A stretch of DNA of 64,000 nt from RGIG1902 sp034926865 (GCA_034926865.1 JAYFQP010000014.1:124001-188000); one strand, 5' to 3'; shown: positions 25,015 through 34,316, counted from the first letter of the stretch. The notes: generated by a model not told the origin, from the sequence alone. Translations and numbers: made by a program.

Positions 25015-28000
25015 ATTCTCCCTCCTCCTTTTCCTTTTCAATCAGTGCTATTACTTCGTCGTTCTTATATGACTTAAAATATCTGTACTTATCTTTTTCC
25101 ATATCTGTGTCGAACTGGCAAGCCTGCCTGAACGGGCACCAGTCGCAATAGCTCCTGCCTCCCCCAAAAGAATATGGGTTAGCCTCTATATTGCCTTTTG
25201 AGATAGTCCTTGCGATTTCTCTTAAGTTATTATTTGTCTTATCAAGCAAAAGCCCAAGCTCTTGTTCCTTCAAAACCTTTGACCAAGCTGAAAATTCTCC
25301 GTTTTTGAGAATACCCACCGGCAGAAAACGATATTCGTCATTTTCCGCATGTTCAAGAGCGCCTATGATCTCCCTGTCCGACAGGACTACTCCCAGCCTT
25401 TTAACCTTGTTTCTCCGTGCCCTCTCTATCTCATCCTCATCCGTAGACGGTAATGCCTCTACATAAGGACTTTTTACAGGAATATACAAAGCCGCACAGC
25501 TGGCAATATCCTTAGGTTGACCTACAAGCTTTTCCCGAGCCAAAGCCAATAGTTGGCCCCTAGGTGCACCGCCAAGCATAAGCAAATATATAAACATCTG
25601 CATATTTATCCCGGCAATTATATCCGAAATCGAAAAGGATTTATTACCTGTTTTATAATCGGATACTTTAAGGTAAAGGATGTCATCCTTTATATAGCCA
25701 TCAACTCTGTCAATCTGTCCATGAAGTTCCAGAGCAATATCGCTGGACTCTACTTTGTAAGGCGGAAATTGTTCTTCTCCTCCAAAACCCATTTCAAAAG
25801 CTATTGGCTTAAAGTCAGAACTGCGTATCTCCTCCATTATGTCCTTTACTATATCCTGCACATTTTCATGTATAGAGCTATAATTGGCCATAAACCGTGC
25901 TGTTTTATCGCCACTGCCGCCCAGACGCTTTTCAAGGAACTCCTTCACATACTTTTCAACAACTCCGCCCAAATCAAGAGATGTGTCGGATGAAAGCTCC
26001 CTCACGGCATTCTCGACAACATAATGCACAAGGGTACCCACATTGGTGGCCTCAAACGTGGCCTGCTTGCGTTCTTTTGCCTTAAGGCCGTACTCCATAA
26101 AATATGAAAATCTGCACGAGCTTATCTTTTCCGCTCTTGTAGCAGACATATATACAGCATTTCCAAAAAGCGCCTGTATGTTTTTTGATAGAGCAACCGG
26201 CCCCCTGCCGCTCGATGCATAACGCTCAAGCTTTTCGTAAAGCCCTATTTCTTCTCTCCCTTTAAAATATTCATAAGCAGCCTGCCACTTCGGAGAGCCA
26301 TCCCTAAGGCAAAGCGTTTCAAAAGCAGGAACAGCTGCAAGCAGCCTGTTTTCAGAAAGAGTCTCTTCACAAGATCTGAAGCTGCTTTCGGGAAATGCTT
26401 TTTCTACAAGGCCGAGCAGATAACTGGGGGTGGATTCAGAACCGCCAAAAGTTTTTTCGGCATATGTAAAGTATATTTGCTTTACTGCGCTATCTACCAA
26501 TTGATATATGTCGCTCATATATTCAAATGTCCGTTCGTCGTCGCTCTGAGTAAGCTCTATGCCATAGGTTTCGAGCATTATCCTGTCTCGCTCTTTTAGA
26601 AGACCTGATCCTGTAACTACAGGAGGTAATGCCCCCTCTCTTGCGCCAAGTATAAAAAGGTATTTTATGCTTCCGAAAGAAGCTCGCTCAAAATCGGAAA
26701 ACTCGACTGTATCAAGCGAAACAGGTATTGTTCCTATTGAATACTGAGAGAGCATCATTTGTAAGAGGGAGAAAAAATCTCCTCTCTGAAGAATATCTTC
26801 ACCCATAACAGCACAAAACTGCGTCAGTGCCTCATTAAGGATATCATATATCTGAAGGTACTCGGAGGCTTCCTGCCTTCTCCCCTCTGCCTCAAGGCTT
26901 TTAGCACGCTCCATAATAAGGCGTTCAAGCTCAATTCTCTCAAGGTGGCTTTTGTATATCTCAGCATATTGACAGGCCTTGGCGGACGACGGAAGTGCCT
27001 CCTTAAGCTCTCTGAGCGGTTCAGTAAGCCTTTTGCGTATTCTGTTGACGGCAGCAAGCTGGTCGGAATCACTTTTGCCATCGTATCCATCAGGGCTCAT
27101 AGTCCAATCCGAGAACCACTTATTCCCCTTTATCTGCCAAGTATAGGCATAGTTTTCAAGTAACTCCTGCTCGTCTCTTGTCAAGCCTACCAGCCCTGAC
27201 TTCATATATCGCAGAACTGAGGAAAAAGACATTCTGTCATCTATCGCTCGAAATGCCCCGAGCGCCGCTGCAGCTGCCGGTTTTTCCAAAAAATCCTCCT
27301 TGCGGCTTATGTATATAGGCAGGTCATAACGCATAAAGCTGCGTTCGAGGTATTTTTCATATTGTTCTGCCTCTGATGATACTACTGCTATTTCTCTAAG
27401 CCTTACTCCTTCCTCAAGCGTCAGTTTTCTGCAGATACCTGCAATCAGCTCGCACTCTTCCAAGGGGTCTTTACATCTGTAAAGCTGTATGGCTTGACTC
27501 GATCCGCAATATGGCGTTTCATCAAACCTAAACATTTTATCAGCTATATATTCAAGACACTCGTTCTGTTTTCTTTCAATATGCTCCGGATTCTTGTTAA
27601 TCCAGCTCAATCCATGTGTGTCAGCAAGCCTTTCAAGCCTGCCTTTGGTCTTTATCTGTTCTGAAAAGAGCTGTGTGTCCTTGCCTATGTTGAGAGCTAT
27701 AGTCACCCCATGGCTTCCTTCGATGACTTTATCAAGAACAGCATATTCCGCAGCGGTGAACCCATCAAACCCATAAATAAATATATCTGCATCCCTTATC
27801 CCTGAATAACCCGCAATATACGGAAGAGAGAGCTCAAGCTCATCACTGCCGCAGGCAGACAAACCGCTGCATACTGCGCAATAAGCAGAATATATAACAG
27901 CTATGTCCCTGAGTTTGGGGCTCATAGTTTTCATATTTTCAATAAGGGATTCGGGATCTACCATGCATGAGCGGAATTCTGAAGCAACATCAATAAGACC

Positions 28001-28348
28001 TTTAAGCATGTCCGTTCTTGAAGCAGCTCCTTTATAATATTCAAGTGTTGATTCAACTGCTTTGACCGCCCTGTACATAAGAAGAACACGACCTCCGGCA
28101 TCCACAGACAGCGGCTTCCGTCCGGCCTCTCTTAGTGCTCTTAATGCAATGCGTGAAAATGTCATGACAGATGCATATATGCCGGCGCTGTTACCACATT
28201 CTGCCAACAGCCTTCTCTCCGCCTTGTGTGAATGAGTCTCGGGAACTATTATAAGCTGCTTTTCCCCCGTTGATATCCCTTTGGCAACCCCTGAATATAA
28301 AAAAGATATATTATCCTCTCTGTTTGAAGAGCATACTAATTCAAGCAT
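25004..28348 (-). CDS. addB: ATP-dependent helicase/nuclease subunit B
   Basis: 1114 residues. AddB has a degenerate helicase fold thought to scan for Chi and a second RecB-type nuclease (GQIDRVDGYIKDDILYLKVSDYKTG). A C-terminal Cys cluster (YCDWCPFRQAC, with an earlier Cys) binds a [4Fe-4S] cluster. The ATG at 28348 is selected from GGAGGTG five bases upstream; an in-frame start 87 bp earlier lacks a ribosome site. The order addB-addA with overlap is the standard Firmicute operon. It diverges from the amidohydrolase gene. Confidence 0.95.
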   Translation of the reverse strand: MLELVCSSNREDNISFLYSGVAKGISTGEKQLIIVPETHSHKAERRLLAECGNSAGIYASVMTFSRIALRALREAGRKPLSVDAGGRVLLMYRAVKAVESTLEYYKGAASRTDMLKGLIDVASEFRSCMVDPESLIENMKTMSPKLRDIAVIYSAYCAVCSGLSACGSDELELSLPYIAGYSGIRDADIFIYGFDGFTAAEYAVLDKVIEGSHGVTIALNIGKDTQLFSEQIKTKGRLERLADTHGLSWINKNPEHIERKQNECLEYIADKMFRFDETPYCGSSQAIQLYRCKDPLEECELIAGICRKLTLEEGVRLREIAVVSSEAEQYEKYLERSFMRYDLPIYISRKEDFLEKPAAAAALGAFRAIDDRMSFSSVLRYMKSGLVGLTRDEQELLENYAYTWQIKGNKWFSDWTMSPDGYDGKSDSDQLAAVNRIRKRLTEPLRELKEALPSSAKACQYAEIYKSHLERIELERLIMERAKSLEAEGRRQEASEYLQIYDILNEALTQFCAVMGEDILQRGDFFSLLQMMLSQYSIGTIPVSLDTVEFSDFERASFGSIKYLFILGAREGALPPVVTGSGLLKERDRIMLETYGIELTQSDDERTFEYMSDIYQLVDSAVKQIYFTYAEKTFGGSESTPSYLLGLVEKAFPESSFRSCEETLSENRLLAAVPAFETLCLRDGSPKWQAAYEYFKGREEIGLYEKLERYASSGRGPVALSKNIQALFGNAVYMSATRAEKISSCRFSYFMEYGLKAKERKQATFEATNVGTLVHYVVENAVRELSSDTSLDLGGVVEKYVKEFLEKRLGGSGDKTARFMANYSSIHENVQDIVKDIMEEIRSSDFKPIAFEMGFGGEEQFPPYKVESSDIALELHGQIDRVDGYIKDDILYLKVSDYKTGNKSFSISDIIAGINMQMFIYLLMLGGAPRGQLLALAREKLVGQPKDIASCAALYIPVKSPYVEALPSTDEDEIERARRNKVKRLGVVLSDREIIGALEHAENDEYRFLPVGILKNGEFSAWSKVLKEQELGLLLDKTNNNLREIARTISKGNIEANPYSFGGGRSYCDWCPFRQACQFDTDMEKDKYRYFKSYKNDEVIALIEKEKEEGEYGC

Positions 28349-28462
28349 CACGCACCTCCGAGCCTTAGATATTATGGTATGGTTTTCCAGCCGGCAATGC
28401 ACTGAAAACGCCTCATATCGCCCATTTAGTAACATTATATCACTATTTTGGAAATGCGACTA

Positions 28463-28491
28463 TTGATTTCGAAAGCATGGTGTAATATAAT
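28463..28491 (+). promoter_or_regulatory. Sigma-A promoter for the amidohydrolase gene
   Basis: TTGATT (28463-28468), 17-bp spacer, TATAAT (28486-28491). Confidence 0.75.
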
Positions 28492-28535
28492 CGTTGTATA
28501 CTTTAGTTATTTAAATTTGAAAGGTGGTAATCAAC

Positions 28536-29747
28536 ATGAAAACAGCAATAAAGTGCGGAAAGCTCTTCAATTCACATGACGGCTCCGTTCTTGAAAATAT
28601 GCTCGTCGTTATCGACGGCAAAAAGATTTCCGAAGTCATTCCCTGCCCAAATCAGATCAGCGGCGAATATGAGCTCATTGATCTCTCCGACAGCTTTGTT
28701 ATGCCAGGCCTTATAGATGCACATGTCCACCTCAGCAGCACAGGCCACAATGACCCGTACAGCGCCTCTCAGGCTCTCTTAGGGGATTTTATGGTAACTG
28801 CCCTTGAAAATGCTCAAATAAACCTTATGGCAGGCTTTACAACAGTTCGTGACTGTGGCAGCCAAGGCTTTGTAAATGTATCTGTAAGAAACGCTATTGC
28901 CTCAGGAAAATTCATCGGCTCAAGAGTTTACGCTAGCGGCGGCGGAATCAGTTCTACCGGCGGACATGCCGATACTCATTTCAGCCCTTATATCTCGACA
29001 AATCTGTATCCTGGTGCCGCGGATGGCCCCTTTGAGGCAAGACGACTTGCCCGCTATAACCTCAAATACGGCGCCGATTTTATAAAAGTAATGGCAACAG
29101 GTGGAGTTATGTCTCTTGGCACAACTGTGGGCTCTCAGCAGCTTACACAGGACGAGCTTGACGCGGTTTGCGAAATCGCCAAAATGTATGGCGTACATAC
29201 GGCTGCCCATGCACATGGCACCGAAGGAATCAAGGCCGCGGCAAGAGCGGGAATTACATCTATCGAACACGGAATGATGCTCGACGATGAAGCCATAGAG
29301 CTCTTCCTTGAGCACGGCACATATCATACCCCCACCATCATTGCTGCCGAGCGCATCATTGTTTGCGGAGAGCAAATGGGCCTTCAGGGCTGGATGATAG
29401 ACAAGGCCAAGCAGGTTTATGAGCGCCATGAATGGGGAGTAAGAGAGGGTATCCGCCTCGGGGTCAAGCACACCTTCGGAACAGACGCCGGCACACCTTC
29501 CAACTTCCACGGCAAGCAGGGCTATGAGTTTGAGCTTATGTGCAAATTTGGTTTTACCCCCAAACAGACACTTATGGCGGCAACAAAAACCAACTCTGAG
29601 CTTCTTGAAGCAACCGACAAGTTCGGCTTCATTGAATCCGGCAAGCTGGCTGATATCGTAGCTTTCAAGGGCAACCCTCTCGAAGATATCACAATTATGA
29701 AAAATTGTGCTTTTGTTATGAAGGAAGGAGCTGTTTACAAGAAATAA
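28536..29747 (+). CDS. Metal-dependent amidohydrolase (imidazolonepropionase/prolidase-like)
   Basis: 403 residues, a TIM-barrel amidohydrolase with the full set of ligands: DAHVHLSSTGH (two His), FIKVMATGG (probable carboxylated Lys), AAHAHG, SIEHG (His) and FGTDAGTP (Asp). It belongs to the cluster often annotated as Xaa-Pro dipeptidase or imidazolonepropionase-related. Characterised relatives hydrolyse N-acylated or L-Xaa-L-Pro/Arg/Lys dipeptides, so the exact substrate is open. The ATG at 28536 follows GAAAGGTGG; the GTG at 28524 is part of that ribosome site. It is a single-gene unit. Confidence 0.88.
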   Translation: MKTAIKCGKLFNSHDGSVLENMLVVIDGKKISEVIPCPNQISGEYELIDLSDSFVMPGLIDAHVHLSSTGHNDPYSASQALLGDFMVTALENAQINLMAGFTTVRDCGSQGFVNVSVRNAIASGKFIGSRVYASGGGISSTGGHADTHFSPYISTNLYPGAADGPFEARRLARYNLKYGADFIKVMATGGVMSLGTTVGSQQLTQDELDAVCEIAKMYGVHTAAHAHGTEGIKAAARAGITSIEHGMMLDDEAIELFLEHGTYHTPTIIAAERIIVCGEQMGLQGWMIDKAKQVYERHEWGVREGIRLGVKHTFGTDAGTPSNFHGKQGYEFELMCKFGFTPKQTLMAATKTNSELLEATDKFGFIESGKLADIVAFKGNPLEDITIMKNCAFVMKEGAVYKK

Positions 29748-29795
29748 GTCTGTTTTAATTTATTCCAGCGTATTTTATCGAAAAATCCGAAAAAG

Positions 29796-29824
29796 TTGCT
29801 TATTTCTGTACTTCATGGTATACT
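29796..29824 (+). promoter_or_regulatory. Sigma-A promoter for the DEAD-box helicase gene
   Basis: TTGCTT (29796-29801), 17-bp spacer, TATACT (29819-29824). The predicted start (about 29831) falls inside the hairpin at 29827-29853. Confidence 0.7.
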
Positions 29825-29826
29825 AA

Positions 29827-29859
29827 AGGGCAGGTGGCAAAGTCACCTGCCCTATTTTT
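29827..29859 (+). terminator. Hairpin plus T run between amidohydrolase and helicase genes
   Basis: Perfect stem AGGGCAGGTG / CACCTGCCCT (loop GCAAAGT) followed by ATTTTT. It can end the amidohydrolase transcript. Because the helicase promoter overlaps it, a shortened form (CAGGTG / CACCTG) would also sit at the extreme 5' end of the helicase mRNA. Confidence 0.8.
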
Positions 29860-29877
29860 ATTATTTGGAGATTATAA

Positions 29878-31446
29878 ATGGAAGAAAAGCTATTCAGCAA
29901 ATTAAACCTTTCAGATCAGATACTGAGAGCCATCGCCGATATGGGCTATGACTCTATGACCCCTATTCAAGAACAGATTATTCCTCTTGTCCTAAGCGGC
30001 AAAGATGTAATCGGTCAGTCAAGCACAGGAACCGGAAAAACTGCCGCTTTTGCTATCCCTGCGGTTGAAAAGGCCGAGCCCTCAGAAGAAGGCCGGACAC
30101 AAATTCTTGTTCTTACCCCAACAAGAGAACTTGCCATACAGATAACTGAAGAAATGAGAAAGTTTTCGAAATACAAGGAAGGTGTAAAAACTCTCCCTGT
30201 ATATGGCGGACAAACCATAATGATCCAAATCAGAGGCCTTCGAAAAGCCGAGATTGTTGTAGGAACACCTGGAAGAATAATTGACCATATCCATCGCGGC
30301 ACACTTAAACTTGATCATGTAAAAATGGTTGTTTTGGACGAAGCCGACGAGATGCTGGACATGGGTTTCCTCGATGATATTAGGTATATACTCAAATGCT
30401 GCCCCGAAGACCGGCAGACTCTGCTTTTTTCAGCTACCATGCCATCGCAGATACTCCGTATAACTGAGCGGTTTCAAAAACACCCAGTTCATATCAAGGG
30501 CGATGATGGTCAGGCTGCTTTTGATCTGATTACGCAGTATTATTGCGAAGTACCTCAGGGTAAAAAGGCCAATTCAGTAATGCTGCTTATGGAAAAGCTT
30601 TCTATAAACAGAGCCCTTATTTTCTGTAATACAAAGCATATGGTAGATACGCTGACCAATCATCTTGTTGAAAAAGGCCTCTCTGCAGTAGCGCTTCATG
30701 GCGATATGAAGCAGTCTGCAAGAAGTCAGGTGATGAAGGAGTTCAAGGATGGCCAGGTAAATATCCTTATAGCTACCGATGTGGCCGCCCGTGGAATCGA
30801 TGCAAGCGGCGTAGAGGCTATAATTAACTATGATATACCCCAGGATGCGGAGTATTATGTACACCGTATAGGGCGTACAGGCCGCGCCGGAAATCTCGGC
30901 GTCTCATATACCATTATTGCAAACCGCGGCGAGTTTTTCAACTTGTGTGACATTGAGGATAAAACAGGAGCACATTTGACACCTTACATTCTCGAGGGCG
31001 CTGACGCTTTGCCGGACGATAGAGTAAGAGCGCTTAACAACTCAAAGGCCTCTTACAGAATTGCTGTTCCCGGAAAAAAACCGTCGGGTTCAGGTTCTTC
31101 ATCTTCTAAATACAAGGACAACCCTCAGAACTGCCTTATATCAGTAGACGTAGGCGCTGACCATGACATTCGTCCAAGCCATATTTCCGGTGCTATAATG
31201 AAATATGCCCGCCTTAAAAAGCAGGATATCGGCAAAATAACGATCAGCCAGAGCGAGTCTTTGATTGAGCTCTCCCCTGAAAACGCTCGCCATGTAATGA
31301 AAAGCATGCAGGATGCTACTGTAAACAATTTCGTTGTCGTCTTTAAGGCAGCAGAGGAACCCAGCTCTCAAGCAGGATCAGGACACCCTCGGCCCAGAAC
31401 CTCGGGAAACCCTCAAAACCGCAGCCACTACAGAAGAGGTAAATAA
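29878..31446 (+). CDS. DEAD-box RNA helicase with DbpA-type RNA-binding domain
   Basis: 522 residues. Helicase motifs are in order: Q motif (MTPIQEQIIP), I (SSTGTGKTAA), Ia (PTRELA), II (VLDEADEML), III (SATMP), V (ATDVAARGID) and VI (HRIGRTGRAG). A C-terminal DbpA-like RRM (about 415-490) follows a low-complexity Gly/Ser stretch and gives RNA specificity, suggesting a role in ribosome assembly or cold-tolerant RNA decay (DeaD/CshA/DbpA group). TTTGGAG precedes the ATG. The gene ends 2 bp from the convergent dpaB; its terminator lies within dpaB. Confidence 0.93.
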   Translation: MEEKLFSKLNLSDQILRAIADMGYDSMTPIQEQIIPLVLSGKDVIGQSSTGTGKTAAFAIPAVEKAEPSEEGRTQILVLTPTRELAIQITEEMRKFSKYKEGVKTLPVYGGQTIMIQIRGLRKAEIVVGTPGRIIDHIHRGTLKLDHVKMVVLDEADEMLDMGFLDDIRYILKCCPEDRQTLLFSATMPSQILRITERFQKHPVHIKGDDGQAAFDLITQYYCEVPQGKKANSVMLLMEKLSINRALIFCNTKHMVDTLTNHLVEKGLSAVALHGDMKQSARSQVMKEFKDGQVNILIATDVAARGIDASGVEAIINYDIPQDAEYYVHRIGRTGRAGNLGVSYTIIANRGEFFNLCDIEDKTGAHLTPYILEGADALPDDRVRALNNSKASYRIAVPGKKPSGSGSSSSKYKDNPQNCLISVDVGADHDIRPSHISGAIMKYARLKKQDIGKITISQSESLIELSPENARHVMKSMQDATVNNFVVVFKAAEEPSSQAGSGHPRPRTSGNPQNRSHYRRGK

Positions 31447-31448
31447 GC

Positions 31449-32021
31449 CTATTTTACTACGGGCTGTAGTTGCTTACCATCAAGTGCCGCTTCAAGAGAT
31501 TCCATACAAAGGCTCAGGTCCGCTATCATGGATCTGGGCTTTTTTTGACAGTCATCCTGAGAAAATGGTACAAAATATATGTGCTTCTTATTGAGCATCA
31601 TACCTATATTCTGCGCTGCTGTTCCCAGTGCATCATTTGTGGAAACAGCCAGCACAAGTGGCGACTCATTGCGTATATGGGCTTTTGCAGCCATTGTCAC
31701 CGCTGTATCGGTTATGCCCCAATTCAGCTTTGCTAAAGTATTGCCTGTACATGGAGCAATGAGTATTATATCAAATAGCTTCTTTGGCCCAATAGGCTCG
31801 GCATCAGTAATAGTATGTATAATATTATTTTTTGTAATATCTCTTAATTTGCTTTTATATTCTTCTATATTCCAAAACCTCGTATCTGTCGAATACGCCG
31901 TTTGCGACATGATCACAGTAACACAGTTTTCACGGCACATTTCCTCCAATACTGGAAGTATGTTACTAAATGTACAGAACGAACCGGTTATACAAAGACC
32001 AATTTTTTTATCTTTCAGCAC
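31449..32021 (-). CDS. dpaB: Dipicolinate synthase subunit B
   Basis: 190 residues, a flavoprotein of the HFCD family (SpoVFB). With DpaA it oxidises dihydrodipicolinate to dipicolinic acid, the calcium chelator of the spore core, made in the mother cell late in sporulation. Family features: the flavin-binding N-terminus (KIGLCITGSFCTFSNILP), APCTGNTLAKLNWGITDTAV and PLVLAVSTNDALG. It overlaps dpaA by 14 bp. The lysine-rich codons near 31541-31546 create the T run that serves as terminator of the opposing helicase gene. Confidence 0.95.
   Translation of the reverse strand: MLKDKKIGLCITGSFCTFSNILPVLEEMCRENCVTVIMSQTAYSTDTRFWNIEEYKSKLRDITKNNIIHTITDAEPIGPKKLFDIILIAPCTGNTLAKLNWGITDTAVTMAAKAHIRNESPLVLAVSTNDALGTAAQNIGMMLNKKHIYFVPFSQDDCQKKPRSMIADLSLCMESLEAALDGKQLQPVVK
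31511..31546 (+). terminator. Helicase-gene terminator embedded in dpaB
   Basis: Plus-strand stem GGCTCAGGTCC / GGATCTGGGCT (11 pairs including three G-U, 8-nt loop) followed by seven T, lying about 65 bp past the helicase stop and inside the dpaB coding region. Confidence 0.7.
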
Positions 32022-32781
32022 TTTTTCCCCTCATTTCTGATATAAGACGATATATGGTTTCACCAATTATCTCTCCCGCACTTTGCGGCGCTACCTTCCC
32101 CGGAAGCCCGGAGGCTAGTATTGTCTTTACACCCATTTGAGAAGCCATTTCCAAATCTACACCATACGGCTTAGAGGAGAGTTCAATAATAAGTGCACTC
32201 TGTTTGAGCCTTGACAGCTCTGCCTCTCCTATTACCCTTGAAGGTACAGTATTGAATATAATATCCTGATCGCTGATGATTTCCAGTAAATTATTCGTAT
32301 AAGCGTGGGAATATCCCCATATCATTGAATATACCCTGTCTTCTTCCCTTCGCGAAGAAAGCGTTACATAGCTTCCCATCGCTTTTAACAAGCCGGACAA
32401 ATATTTGCCTATTCTCCCGCTTCCGACCACAAGACAGCGGCTTTTCCATAATACAGCGGAAGTGTTTTCTATTGCCAGCGCCAGCGCTCCCTCAGCTGTG
32501 GGAATAGCGTTAAGTGCCGCAAGGCTGTTATCCTTACTGTAATCGATAACTCCCTCTCTGTTTCCGCCTCCGAATACAAGAATATCTTTGGGCAGTTTTC
32601 GCAGATATTCGTCTATCTCAATATCTGTATTAAGAATATGTATCCCGTCGGCAGTGAGCGGCATGGGCATGATGATTATATCCGCGTCACTGCTTTGATA
32701 TGTAAGCTTGTGCCCATCTTTAAGCAGCTTACTTCTGAGATATTCTGTCCTTTTATCTCCCCCGATAACTGAAAATATCAT
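32008..32781 (-). CDS. dpaA: Dipicolinate synthase subunit A
   Basis: 257 residues, a Rossmann-fold oxidoreductase (SpoVFA). The N-terminal family domain starts with FSVIGGDKRTEYL. The NAD(P)-binding part has VVGSGRIGKYLSGLLKAMG and a SSKPYGVD...ASGLPGKVAP C-terminal signature. It acts with DpaB in the mother cell. The ATG at 32781 is used; a GTG at 32790 is also in frame but only three bases from AGGGAGG. Sporulation control by SigK is expected from other species, but I could not identify a convincing SigK promoter. Linkage to asd-dapA, as in Bacillus, is absent here. Confidence 0.93.
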   Translation of the reverse strand: MIFSVIGGDKRTEYLRSKLLKDGHKLTYQSSDADIIIMPMPLTADGIHILNTDIEIDEYLRKLPKDILVFGGGNREGVIDYSKDNSLAALNAIPTAEGALALAIENTSAVLWKSRCLVVGSGRIGKYLSGLLKAMGSYVTLSSRREEDRVYSMIWGYSHAYTNNLLEIISDQDIIFNTVPSRVIGEAELSRLKQSALIIELSSKPYGVDLEMASQMGVKTILASGLPGKVAPQSAGEIIGETIYRLISEMRGKSAER

Positions 32782-32842
32782 GTGTATCACACTCCTCCCT
32801 AACAGTTTATTGAGAAAATCTTATTTTGACAGTCTTTTATAC

Positions 32843-32871
32843 TTTATATTTTTCCCGATGTGTAATATAAT
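32843..32871 (+). promoter_or_regulatory. Candidate promoter for murC
   Basis: TTTATA (32843-32848), 17-bp spacer, TATAAT (32866-32871). A TTGACA at 32826 is too far from this -10 to pair with it. Confidence 0.5.
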
Positions 32872-32880
32872 GTACTGTAA

Positions 32881-32895
32881 AGTGCTTAAAGCACT
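32881..32895 (+). repeat. Operator-like palindrome in the murC leader
   Basis: AGTGCTT-A-AAGCACT, a perfect 7-bp inverted repeat with one central base, located about 10 bp after the -10 and hence at the expected transcription start. Confidence 0.5.
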
Positions 32896-32923
32896 GAGAA
32901 AACTAATACGGTTGGTGAATACA

Positions 32924-34306
32924 GTGGAATATAACGAATTTAAATCAATAATCGATTCAAAGCAGCTTATACATATCTGTGGTATAAACGGTGTTTCAAT
33001 GAAGGCTCTTGCAAAAGAGCTTTGCGGCATGGGCGCTAAAGTACAGGGCTCAGACAGAGACCCCTCCCCTTATCTTGATGAGTTTAACAGCCTTGGGATA
33101 CGCTTTATCCATGGGCATGATATCGATAATACAACGGGCGCCGCCATTGTCATACGCACAGCGGCCGTGCTGGACAATAATCCGGATATAATCGGCGCTA
33201 AAAAAAGAGGTACGCCCATACTTGAACGCGCCAATGCCTGGGGTATGCTTATGAGCCGCTATAAACAATCTGTCTGCGTGTCGGGAACACATGGCAAGAC
33301 ATCCACTACCTCTATGATCGCAACCTTTACCCAGAGCTGCGGATGTGACCCTACGGTAATGGTGGGCGGAAACCTAAGCAATATAGGCGGCAGCCTTCGC
33401 AGAGGTTCCAGCGATCTTTTTATCGCTGAAGCATGTGAGTACAAAAACTCTTTTTTAAGCTTTACTCCGACTATCGCGATCATTCTCAATATCGACAGAG
33501 ATCATCTTGACTTTTTCAGCGACACTGACGATATTATCGCTTCTTTCACAAAATTTGCCTATCTTGTGCCTGAGGATACAGGAATTGTCATCGCATGTCT
33601 TGACGATATCAATACCGTTAAAGCAGTCAAAGACATAAACCGGCAAGTAATAACCTTTGGCACCACAGCCGATGCCAATTTTTATATGACGAACATTACA
33701 TCCGAGAACGGGTTCTACAGTTTTGATGTAATACATAACGGCGAGTTCTTCACACGCCTTAATATGTCAGTCCCGGGAAGACATTATGCGAGAAACGCGC
33801 TTGCGGCAGCCGCTGTTGCCTACCTTCTTGGAGTATCGCCGGATGACTTTAAAAAAGGCATTGAAGAATATAAAGGAGTGGGACGCAGATTTGAGTATCG
33901 CGGTTCCTTTAACGGCGCAAAAATATTCGACGATTATGCTCACCATCCCAGCGAAATAGAGGCAACACTTAAAGCTGCCGCCGACATGGAGCCTAAGCGT
34001 ACGATCTGTATCTTCCAACCGCATACATATTCCAGAACTGTATCTCTTCTTAACGAATTCGCTGATGCTCTTTCGCACTGTGATCAATGCGTTCTGACGG
34101 AAATATATGCGGCGAGAGAAACAAATTTTTCCGGCATAACATCAGAAAAGCTCTCAAGCATGATAAAAGGTTCTGTATGTGTTCACTCTCTTGAAAATGC
34201 GGCTCACTATATAAAGGAGAACGCTCAGCCAGGTGACCTTATTTTCACGATGGGCGCTGGCGATATTTATAAAGTTTATGATATCCTGCAATCGATCAAA
34301 GATTAG
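32924..34306 (+). CDS. murC: UDP-N-acetylmuramate--L-alanine ligase
   Basis: 460 residues. MurC adds the first L-Ala of the peptidoglycan stem peptide using ATP, in the cytoplasm. N-terminal UDP-binding domain (HICGINGVSMKALAKEL); ATP loop SGTHGKTSTTSM; central motif AEACEYKNSFL; NIDRDHLDFF; C-terminal DDYAHHPSEIEA. Length is normal for this start. The GTG at 32924 is chosen (GGTTGGTG six bases upstream). An upstream in-frame extension reaches back into dpaA and has no sigma or ribosome signals. It ends at a strong terminator. Confidence 0.95.
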   Translation: MEYNEFKSIIDSKQLIHICGINGVSMKALAKELCGMGAKVQGSDRDPSPYLDEFNSLGIRFIHGHDIDNTTGAAIVIRTAAVLDNNPDIIGAKKRGTPILERANAWGMLMSRYKQSVCVSGTHGKTSTTSMIATFTQSCGCDPTVMVGGNLSNIGGSLRRGSSDLFIAEACEYKNSFLSFTPTIAIILNIDRDHLDFFSDTDDIIASFTKFAYLVPEDTGIVIACLDDINTVKAVKDINRQVITFGTTADANFYMTNITSENGFYSFDVIHNGEFFTRLNMSVPGRHYARNALAAAAVAYLLGVSPDDFKKGIEEYKGVGRRFEYRGSFNGAKIFDDYAHHPSEIEATLKAAADMEPKRTICIFQPHTYSRTVSLLNEFADALSHCDQCVLTEIYAARETNFSGITSEKLSSMIKGSVCVHSLENAAHYIKENAQPGDLIFTMGAGDIYKVYDILQSIKD

Positions 34307-34316
34307 TAAAAAGCAT

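Noticed and set aside
32826..32831. TTGACA as -35 of murC
   Set aside because: 34 bp from the only good TATAAT; no -10 at 16-18 bp.
32708..32923. N-terminal extension of murC reaching into dpaA
   Set aside because: Would overlap the divergent gene and span the likely promoter; MurC homology and length fit the GTG at 32924.
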